A DNA stretch of 7,291 nt from Actinomycetes bacterium (GTDB taxonomy: Bacteria; Actinomycetota; Acidimicrobiia; Acidimicrobiales; RAAP-2), in contig JAJZFO010000186.1 of the NCBI GenBank assembly GCA_021805305.1, positions 1 to 7,291 on the forward strand. The letters are read 5' to 3'. The notes under the pieces are model-generated. The model had not been told where the DNA came from and ran no database searches. It worked only from the letters and a program-made list of their open reading frames with translations. This document shows positions 1-5,162 of the stretch, in pieces. Made by a program: the position numbers and the translations under genes. The stretch's first letter is position 1; every line of letters begins with the position of its first letter.

Positions 1-12
1 AGAAGAATCACA

Positions 13-30
13 ATTTCGCTAGAGCGAAAT
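13..30. promoter_or_regulatory. Perfect inverted repeat upstream of the regulator gene, probable operator
   Basis: The arms ATTTCGCT (13-20) and AGCGAAAT (23-30) are exact reverse complements separated by AG. The repeat ends 17 nt before the first possible start codon of the regulator gene. A possible -10 hexamer TGTAAT (34-39) follows at once, so a bound protein would sit in the promoter spacer, as expected for autoregulation. The core TTTCGC-N4-GCGAAA resembles in style the TTTGC/GCAAA half-sites known for RamB/PrpR-type regulators, but it is not identical. A similar site lies at 6288-6303. The repeat is seen directly; its role as operator is inference. Confidence 0.5.
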
Positions 31-47
31 ATATGTAATCTTTTCTC

Positions 48-1544
48 ATGGATCTGGTCACGCCCGCGCAGTCGGTATCGTCGCAAACGCCCCAAGAGTT
101 CGACGAGGACGCCTCCATGGCCTTCGCCATCGGTCGGCGCATCCGCGAGCGACGCCTCGCCCAGGGTCTGACCGTGACGGACCTGGCGCAGCGGCTCTCT
201 CGCGCCGCCTCGCAGGTGTCGCTCATCGAGAACGGTCGCAAGGAGCTCAAGTTGAGCGAGTTGCGCCAGATCGCCTCGGCGCTGGCGACCACGGTCGAGA
301 CACTCATGAACGCCGAACCACCCACTCGTCGTGCGGCGCTCGAGATCGCGCTCGATCGGGCCCAGCGCGGCGCGGTCTTCACCTCACTCAACATCTCGAG
401 CCTGGCGATCCGCAAGTCGCTCAGCGACGAGGCGATCGAGACGATCCTGGCCCTGCACGACGAGATCCAGCGCCTGCACCACGAACGCGCCGCGACCCCA
501 GAGATCGCCCGTCGCGCCAACACCGCGCTGCGACTCGACCAACGCAATCGCCACAATTATTTCGCGCACCTCGAGGAGATCGCCAAGGACCTGTTGCGTC
601 TGGTGGACCACCACGGAGGCCCGCTCTCGCAGCGAAGCGCCAGCGAACTCGCCTCGCACCTGGGCTTCTCTCTGCACTACGTCGGCGACTTCCCCAAATC
701 CACGCGCAGCATCACCGACCATCGCAACGGCCGCATCTATCTGCCGGCGGACCTTCGCGGGGTCGACCCTCGTTCGGCGCTACTGCAGGCCCTGGCGCTG
801 CACGTGCTCGAGATGAAGGAGCCCAAGGACTACGAGGAGTTGCTGCGCCAGCGCGTCGAGACCAACTACCTGGCCGCGGCGCTCCTGATCCCCGAGGAGA
901 GTGCCGTGGCGTACCTGAGCGCGGCCAAGGCCGCGCGCGAACTCTCGGTGGAGGACCTGCGCGACACGTTCGCGGTCCCCTACGAGATGGCGGCGCACCG
1001 ATTCACGAACCTCGCCACCCACCATTTGGGGATCCCCGTGCACTTCTTGAAGGTGCACGACAGTGGCGTCATCTCCAAGGCCTACGAGAACGACAACGTC
1101 GTCTTTCCCACCGACGCCCTGGGCTCGGTCGAGGGTCAGATCGTCTGTCGGTGGTGGGCGGCTCGTCAGGTCTTCTCCATCGAGGACCGGCTCACCCCCT
1201 ATCACCAGTACTCCGACAAGCCCGCCGGCACGTATTGGTGCACCTCGAGCATCCAGACCACCGCCTCGGGGGTCTTCTCGGTGAGCGTGGGCACCACCTT
1301 CGAGGACGCCCGCTGGTTCCGGGGTCGCGACACCAGGAAGAGGTTCAAGTCCACCTGTCCTGACGAGACGTGTTGTCGCCGTCCCCCGGATTCCTTGGCC
1401 AGCCGTTGGGACGGCATGTCCCTGCCCAGTGCGCAGCTCAACTCATCGCTGCTGGCGGCGATCCCCACGGGCACCTTCACCGGAGTGGATCGAGTCGGGA
1501 TCTACGAGTTCCTCGAGGCGCACACGCCCCGGGGCGATGACTAG
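48..1544 (+). CDS. XRE-family regulator with IrrE-like and ScfR-type C-terminal domains (RamB/PrpR-like)
   Basis: This is probably a cytoplasmic DNA-binding regulator of carbon metabolism. Residues about 26-88 form an XRE helix-turn-helix (IGRRIRERRLAQGLT...LSRAASQVSLIENGRKE). Residues about 165-330 resemble the IrrE/ImmA (M78 peptidase-like) fold, but the HExxH zinc motif is degenerate (ALHVLEMKE, 250-258), so proteolysis is unlikely. The C-terminal part carries C367, C398 and a C437-x4-CC442/443 cluster followed by RRPP, as in ScfR/RamB/PrpR proteins. That family senses short-chain acyl-CoAs, and PrpR is reported to hold an Fe-S cluster. Length (about 475-498 aa) is normal. Start choice is open. 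ATG 48 has no Shine-Dalgarno site but could be leaderless from TGTAAT (34-39). ATG 117 (residue 24) has GAGGA 7 nt upstream and begins directly at the HTH domain. The gene stands alone, and the enzyme genes follow on the same strand, which suggests it is their local regulator. Confidence 0.88.
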   Translation: MDLVTPAQSVSSQTPQEFDEDASMAFAIGRRIRERRLAQGLTVTDLAQRLSRAASQVSLIENGRKELKLSELRQIASALATTVETLMNAEPPTRRAALEIALDRAQRGAVFTSLNISSLAIRKSLSDEAIETILALHDEIQRLHHERAATPEIARRANTALRLDQRNRHNYFAHLEEIAKDLLRLVDHHGGPLSQRSASELASHLGFSLHYVGDFPKSTRSITDHRNGRIYLPADLRGVDPRSALLQALALHVLEMKEPKDYEELLRQRVETNYLAAALLIPEESAVAYLSAAKAARELSVEDLRDTFAVPYEMAAHRFTNLATHHLGIPVHFLKVHDSGVISKAYENDNVVFPTDALGSVEGQIVCRWWAARQVFSIEDRLTPYHQYSDKPAGTYWCTSSIQTTASGVFSVSVGTTFEDARWFRGRDTRKRFKSTCPDETCCRRPPDSLASRWDGMSLPSAQLNSSLLAAIPTGTFTGVDRVGIYEFLEAHTPRGDD

Positions 1545-1661
1545 ACGATTTCCGCGGGGACTCGAGCGCGCACCGAGCGAGAGACAAGTAGGTGGTGCGA
1601 GGGTCGGACCCCCCAAGGACGTGGCGCTCAACGGCGTCGTCACCGCACCGCGGCCAACTCC
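1545..1661. other. Non-coding spacer after the regulator gene
   Basis: No gene is visible here. A CGCACC/GGTGCG inverted repeat (1569-1574 / 1594-1599, 19-nt loop) and the palindrome GGGTCGGACCC (1601-1611) are present. Neither is followed by a T-run, so no convincing intrinsic terminator separates the regulator gene from the next gene. Part of 1582-1610 weakly resembles the box shared by the two promoters downstream. Confidence 0.5.
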
Positions 1662-1690
1662 TTGACAGTCCCGCGCCTCGACGTTAGGAT
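1662..1690 (+). promoter_or_regulatory. Sigma70-type promoter P1 for the solute-binding protein gene
   Basis: A consensus -35 TTGACA (1662-1667), a 17-bp spacer and a -10 TAGGAT (1685-1690, preceded by GT) are present. Transcription would start at about 1696-1698, giving a leader of about 130 nt before the coding sequence. The -35 extends to TTGACAGTC, and GTTA lies 21 nt from its first base. Both details recur in the promoter at 6260. Confidence 0.75.
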
Positions 1691-1700
1691 GACCGCTGAC

Positions 1701-1715
1701 AAGTGGTCAGAGGTC
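1701..1715. promoter_or_regulatory. Shared 15-nt box, copy 1
   Basis: AAGTGGTCAGAGGTC lies just past the predicted start site. It matches 13 of 15 bases with AAGTGGCAAGAGGTC at 6301-6315, which occupies nearly the same place relative to its promoter. In this copy it overlaps the inverted repeat CTGAC-AAGTG-GTCAG (1696-1710) and a direct repeat GGTCA (1705-1709 region and 1712-1716). It could be a repressor operator or the 5' part of an RNA element. The inverted repeat is not kept in copy 2, which argues against a conserved hairpin. Confidence 0.5.
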
Positions 1716-1716
1716 A

Positions 1717-1770
1717 GGGACCATATCTAAGGGGGCGGTCCCTCACGGGACCGGCGCAAGGGAGATATGG
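1717..1770 (+). promoter_or_regulatory. Structured leader RNA with alternative pairings, possible riboswitch
   Basis: An outer stem pairs CCATATCT (1721-1728) with AGATATGG (1763-1770), eight perfect pairs. It encloses purine-rich internal loops and an inner hairpin CGGTCCC (1736-1742), TCAC, GGGACCG (1747-1753), seven perfect pairs. GGGACC also occurs at 1717-1722 and could pair instead with GGTCCC 1737-1742. That would break both the inner hairpin and the first pairs of the outer stem. Such mutually exclusive helices are typical of switching leaders. I do not recognise a known riboswitch class. No T-run terminator follows, so any control would be over translation or by another route. Confidence 0.45.
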
Positions 1771-1802
1771 CGACCGGAGCGACGATCGTTACGTCTTAAA
1801 TT

Positions 1803-1822
1803 CTGTCCAAGACAGGGGGGGG
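1803..1822 (+). promoter_or_regulatory. Small hairpin and G8 run serving as ribosome binding site
   Basis: CTGTC (1803-1807) and GACAG (1811-1815) form a five-pair stem with loop CAA. They run directly into eight consecutive G residues (1815-1822). The G-run is the only Shine-Dalgarno-like sequence before the binding protein gene. It ends 2 nt before GTG 1825 and 8 nt before ATG 1831. A homopolymer of this length can slip, changing the spacing to the start codon but not the reading frame. Confidence 0.4.
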
Positions 1823-1824
1823 TA

Positions 1825-2868
1825 GTGAAGATGTACTTAAGCAACCGAATGAGGCGCAGGGCGACGGTGAGCCTGGCCGCGGCGTTGGCGGCCAGTAGCG
1901 TGCTCGCCACGTGGGCGGTCAGTGCCACGAGCGCGTCGGCGACGTCGTATTTGTCGATCAGCGTGGGAATCGCACTCTCACCACCCAAGGTGGTGTTCAT
2001 GGCGCCCTACGTGGCTCAGGCCCAAGGGTTCTTCGCGAAAGAAGGACTCCAGGCGAACCTGATCTCGATGCCCAACGGCCTCAACACGGAGTTGGGCACC
2101 ACGGCGGGTTCGATCAACTTCGGTCTCAGCTCGGCGACGGACTCGGTGGAGGCGGCGGCGGCCAAAGCGCCGATCCACGCCATCGCGTCCTACGGCGCCA
2201 AGCTCGACACGGAGTGCGTGGCCGCGCCGGGGTATGACACGGCGGCCAAGTTGCGTGGACAGAACGTGGGCACGACGGGCGCCGGGGGATTCGCGGCGAC
2301 GACGTTGGCCGCGTGCCTCAAGCCGCTGGGACTGACCCTGTCCGACGTGCACCCGGTCGTGATGACCCGGTCGCAGTTCGTCGGGGCCCTGGCGACGGGA
2401 GCGATCAAGGTCGCCTCGTTCCACGCGGACGACGCCTACGTGGTGCTGCACCAGATCAAGGGTTCCACGGTGATCGACAAGCAGTACCAGACGTTGCCCA
2501 ACTGGTGGTACGGCGGTGTGTCGTCGCTGGACTCCTACACCCGGACGCACCCGGTCGTGACCGAGCACTTCCTCGCGGCGTTGATCCTGGCCAACAACTG
2601 GATCAACAACCCGAAGAACTTCAACGCGCTGGTGAACCTGGCGGTGCGCGCGACGGGCGAGGACAAGGCGGCCGTGGTCTACGCGCTCAAGTTCAACATC
2701 GCGGCGAAGTCCTTCACGACGGCGGTCAATCCGGCGAGCGTGAACTGGACGGCCCGGGAGTGCAAGGTGGTCGGTGACACCTCGACGGTGCCGTCGTACT
2801 CGCAGATCGTCAACACTAAGTACCTGGTGGCGGCGCAGAAGCTGGTCAACAGTCAGATGAAGGGCTGA
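1825..2868 (+). CDS. Secreted ABC-type solute-binding protein, NMT1/THI5/SsuA-like
   Basis: This is the extracytoplasmic substrate-binding component of an ABC importer. The family is used for sulfonates, taurine, nitrate, pyrimidine precursors and similar small molecules. An n-region with RMRRR is followed by a hydrophobic stretch and an ASA cleavage site at residues 37-39, so it looks like a Sec signal peptide. No lipobox cysteine is present, which is unusual for a Gram-positive binding protein. The mature part begins with a typical motif (APYVAQAQGFFAKEGL, residues 60-75), then GTTAGSINFGLSSATDSVEAA and KLRGQNVGTTGAGG, as in family members. The length of 347 aa is usual. No permease or ATPase gene lies beside it, so these must be elsewhere. 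The start may be GTG 1825 or ATG 1831; the latter has better spacing from the G-run. A dedicated promoter and structured leader precede it. Its ligand cannot be told from sequence. Confidence 0.88.
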   Translation: MKMYLSNRMRRRATVSLAAALAASSVLATWAVSATSASATSYLSISVGIALSPPKVVFMAPYVAQAQGFFAKEGLQANLISMPNGLNTELGTTAGSINFGLSSATDSVEAAAAKAPIHAIASYGAKLDTECVAAPGYDTAAKLRGQNVGTTGAGGFAATTLAACLKPLGLTLSDVHPVVMTRSQFVGALATGAIKVASFHADDAYVVLHQIKGSTVIDKQYQTLPNWWYGGVSSLDSYTRTHPVVTEHFLAALILANNWINNPKNFNALVNLAVRATGEDKAAVVYALKFNIAAKSFTTAVNPASVNWTARECKVVGDTSTVPSYSQIVNTKYLVAAQKLVNSQMKG

Positions 2869-2869
2869 T

Positions 2870-2885
2870 CGGCGCGGTAACGCCG
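2870..2885 (+). other. Weak hairpin between binding protein and creatininase-family genes
   Basis: CGGCG (2870-2874) and CGCCG (2881-2885) could form a five-pair stem with loop CGGTAA directly after the stop codon. No T-run follows. It might slow decay of the upstream message, since binding-protein transcripts often outnumber those of downstream genes, but it could be chance. Confidence 0.25.
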
Positions 2886-2930
2886 ACAGTCGAGTGCATT
2901 GAGTAGTAGGTAGCGAAGGAGAGGGTTGTC

Positions 2931-3722
2931 ATGACGGAGTCTCAACGGGGTCGCGCGGTTCGCTTCGACGAACTGACCAATCCCGAGATCGTGGCAGCCC
3001 TCTCCGAGCGACCACTGGTGCTGATCCCTTGCGGCAGCACCGAGCAACACGGCCCGCACCTGCCCACCGGGACCGACTACTTCGCCAGTCTGGCGGTCTG
3101 CGATCTCGTGGCCGCGTCGATCGGCGGCGTGGTCCTGGGCGGGATGCAGTTCGGCATCACCCCGATCCACATGGGGTTTCCGAGTACGGTGACCATCTCG
3201 GCCGCGACGTTCGAGGCTATCCACCTCGACATCGCGTCGTCCTTGGTCGCGCACGGCGTCAAGGAGATCGCCTACGTCAACTGGCACGAGGGCAATATCG
3301 GTTCGCTCACGACCGTGGCGAGCCGGGTGACCCAAGAACTCAAGGTCAACGTCGTGGTCGCCCAGGCCTGCTACGTCGCCGAAGAACACTTCGGCGAGAA
3401 GATGGCCGGCCTGACCCACGGCGGCGCCATCGAGGCGGCGGCGGTGCTCGGGTACCGCCCCGAGCTCGTTCGATACGACCAGCTCGACCCGGCTGAGGAC
3501 TCGCCGGGCGAACGACCCGCGGACCACGCCCGCCGCGGCCGCAGTTTCCAAACGGTCCTGCGCGACATCCGCGAGATCTCCGATTCGGGATGGTACGGCT
3601 CCTCGCAGCGCGTCAGCGACGAGGAGGGCCGTGAACTGGTCCAGCGCGTCGCCGAGGTCGTGGCCGGCGAGCTCGACGCCCGTTTCGCGCACCTGAAGAA
3701 GATCCGCACGGACGTCGGGTGA
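2931..3722 (+). CDS. Creatininase-family metal-dependent amidohydrolase
   Basis: This cytoplasmic hydrolase is related to creatininase, formamidopyrimidine deformylase (ArfB) and MftE, which cleave C-N bonds at a two-metal centre. Seen: CGSTEQHGPHLPTGTDY with E38, H40 and D49, the standard metal ligands; HMGFPSTVTIS (80-90), the HxGFPGT-type motif; NWHEGN (117-122) with H119, replacing the usual NGHGGN; and THGGAIEAA (162-170), matching the HAGxxET helix, with H163 and E168. The length of 263 aa is normal. A Shine-Dalgarno site GGAGAGG stands 6-12 nt before the ATG. The 62-nt gap from the binding protein gene has no clear promoter, so the two may be cotranscribed. It overlaps the cupin gene by one base. 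Creatinine itself is unlikely as substrate given the context; a cyclic amide or a related bond in the imported compound is possible. Confidence 0.9.
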   Translation: MTESQRGRAVRFDELTNPEIVAALSERPLVLIPCGSTEQHGPHLPTGTDYFASLAVCDLVAASIGGVVLGGMQFGITPIHMGFPSTVTISAATFEAIHLDIASSLVAHGVKEIAYVNWHEGNIGSLTTVASRVTQELKVNVVVAQACYVAEEHFGEKMAGLTHGGAIEAAAVLGYRPELVRYDQLDPAEDSPGERPADHARRGRSFQTVLRDIREISDSGWYGSSQRVSDEEGRELVQRVAEVVAGELDARFAHLKKIRTDVG

Positions 3723-4087
3723 TGGCGCGCGTCCTGCGTCCGCGCGACGCCGAGGTCCTGGCACTGCGCGGTCGACGCGCGAGCGTCCTGTTGAGCGGCG
3801 AGGACACCGCCGGTCAGATGACGGTGCGCGTCGTCGAGGTCGAGCCCGAACGCGCCGGCGCCGAGCCGCGTCCGCTGCACGTCCACGAGGGCGTGGGCGA
3901 GTTCATCTGGATCCTCGAGGGCACCGGGCTGCTGCACTGCGACCAGGGGGTCCTCGAGGCCCACCAGGGCGAAGTGGTCTACATCACCCCCGGCGAGATG
4001 CACAAGATCATGCCCCGTGGCGACGAGCCACTGCACCTGCTGTGCGTCTTTCCCACCGGCGACATCGCCGCACGGACCAAGGAGTAG
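3722..4087 (+). CDS. Single-domain cupin protein
   Basis: This small beta-barrel protein (121 aa) has both cupin motifs. Motif 1 is PLHVHEGVGEFIWILEGTG with H53, H55 and E60. Motif 2 is GEVVYITPGEMHKI with H94. The three histidines and the glutamate form the usual metal site, so metal binding is likely. The ATG overlaps the creatininase-family stop in TGATG, a sign of translational coupling. A GTG three bases earlier is less likely. Stand-alone cupins in catabolic operons act as isomerases, epimerases, small dioxygenases or ligand sensors; the sequence does not say which. Coupling to the hydrolase suggests they work in adjacent steps or in fixed ratio. Confidence 0.87.
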   Translation: MARVLRPRDAEVLALRGRRASVLLSGEDTAGQMTVRVVEVEPERAGAEPRPLHVHEGVGEFIWILEGTGLLHCDQGVLEAHQGEVVYITPGEMHKIMPRGDEPLHLLCVFPTGDIAARTKE

Positions 4088-4090
4088 GCG

Positions 4091-5077
4091 ATGTCCTCCA
4101 ACCAGCGTCCTCGCGTGATCTGCCTGCGCCCCCGGCGCGACTTCGATCAGATGGGCGTCGAGGTGCCCGACGACCTCGACGTGGCGTTCTACGAGAACGA
4201 GCGTGAACTCGAGGCGATCGGCTCGGGCGTGCTCGGTCTGGTCCTGCCCTCGGCGGGCCCGGCGCTGTCGTCTGAACTCTTGAGCGACGCGCGCGACCTG
4301 GCGATCGTGCAGTACACCGGCGCGGGCACCGACCGCATCAACGACGAGGTGATCGACGACATCGGCTGCGCGGTGTGCAACGTGCCCGGAGCGAGCGCGC
4401 CCGACGTCGCGTCCTACGTGGCCGTGGCCACCGGCGTGCTGCTTCGCAACATGATCACCGGGGACCGGCTGATGAAGGCGGGGCTGTTCCCCGAGGCGCG
4501 CTCGCGCATGACGCCGTCGCTGGTGCGCGGCTACCGCGGGCTGCGCGTGGGCGTGGTGGGCTTTGGCAGCATCGGCCGTGAGGTCGCCACGACCTTTCAC
4601 GCGCTGGGCGCCGAGGTCATGTGGTACGACCCCCAGCCCGCCGCGACGGACGCGTCGGGACTCTTCGAGCGCGTCGAACTCGACGAGTTGCTCGAGCGCT
4701 GCGAGGTGCTCACGGTGCACGTGCCCTTGCTCGAGTCGACGCGAGGCCTCATCGACGCCGCCGCCCTGGCGCGACTGCACCCGGGGGCCATCGTGGTCAA
4801 CGCCGCGCGCGGGGGCATCATCGAGGAGGCGGCGCTGATGGACGCTCTCGACTCGTCGCACCTCGGTGGCGTGGTGCTCGACGTGTTCGAGGTCGAGCCC
4901 CTGCCCGGCTCGTCGGCGCTGGTGGCCTGGGCCCAGCGACACGCCGACCGGGTGCTCCTCTCGCCGCACATCGCCGGCGTGACGCCCGAGGCCTCGCGGG
5001 TGCTCTTCGTCGAGGCGTGGTCGAACCTGCGCGCCGTGCTCCTCGAGGGCCACGCGCCGCGTCACCGGGTGCGGTGA
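4091..5077 (+). CDS. D-isomer-specific 2-hydroxyacid dehydrogenase, NAD-binding
   Basis: It catalyses reversible oxidation of a 2-hydroxy acid to a 2-oxo acid with NAD(P). The Rossmann motif is VGVVGFGSIGREVA (G157, G159, G162), with D180 at the end of the second strand, which favours NAD over NADP. The catalytic triad is visible: R240 in NAARGGIIEEAALMDAL, E269 in DVFEVEPLP and H293 in LLSPHIAGVTPEA. The length of 328 aa is typical. The Shine-Dalgarno site AAGGAG overlaps the cupin stop (GAG TAG), and the gap is only 3 nt, so the gene belongs to the same transcript. Substrate specificity cannot be assigned. The family includes phosphoglycerate, glyoxylate/hydroxypyruvate and (S)-sulfolactate dehydrogenases. 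Confidence 0.93.
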   Translation: MSSNQRPRVICLRPRRDFDQMGVEVPDDLDVAFYENERELEAIGSGVLGLVLPSAGPALSSELLSDARDLAIVQYTGAGTDRINDEVIDDIGCAVCNVPGASAPDVASYVAVATGVLLRNMITGDRLMKAGLFPEARSRMTPSLVRGYRGLRVGVVGFGSIGREVATTFHALGAEVMWYDPQPAATDASGLFERVELDELLERCEVLTVHVPLLESTRGLIDAAALARLHPGAIVVNAARGGIIEEAALMDALDSSHLGGVVLDVFEVEPLPGSSALVAWAQRHADRVLLSPHIAGVTPEASRVLFVEAWSNLRAVLLEGHAPRHRVR

Positions 5078-5114
5078 GCTCGAAGTTCGCAAGTACATCA
5101 AACAGTGTGGTCGT

Positions 5115-5134
5115 CGCGCCCGCCCGCGGGCGCG
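5115..5134 (+). other. GC-rich hairpin upstream of the oxidoreductase gene
   Basis: CGCGCCCGC (5115-5123) and GCGGGCGCG (5126-5134) are perfect inverted arms around CC. In RNA a stem of seven or eight pairs with a 4-6 nt loop is expected. It lies in the 85-nt gap between two operon genes, 14 nt before a strong Shine-Dalgarno site. With no T-run it is a poor intrinsic terminator. It may be a processing or stability element separating the two genes. Confidence 0.4.
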
Positions 5135-5162
5135 TGCTCACCCGAGTGAAGGAGGAAAGTCA

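Noticed and set aside
8..556. Open frame on the - strand over the start of the regulator gene, considered as a divergent gene
   Set aside because: It covers the helix-turn-helix coding region in antisense and has low-complexity R/S/A composition.
1601..1611. GGGTCGGACCC as terminator of the regulator gene
   Set aside because: The loop would be one base and no T-run follows, so it cannot form a normal intrinsic terminator.
1767..1799. Ten-codon upstream ORF in the first leader
   Set aside because: The nearest Shine-Dalgarno-like sequence is only 2 nt from its ATG and it does not overlap the next gene, unlike the one at 6362.
2032..2039. TTCGCGAA palindrome resembling the operator arms
   Set aside because: It lies inside the binding protein coding sequence at a conserved FAKEG segment and lacks the 4-nt spacer of the other two sites.
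2853..3764. Open frame of 303 codons on the - strand
   Set aside because: It is antisense to the creatininase-family gene, whose metal ligands are all in the + frame.
3371..5101. Long open frame of 576 codons on the - strand
   Set aside because: It lies opposite three well-supported + strand genes with intact catalytic motifs. Its product is rich in R, H, G and V with no recognisable domain, as expected for an antisense shadow in GC-rich DNA.
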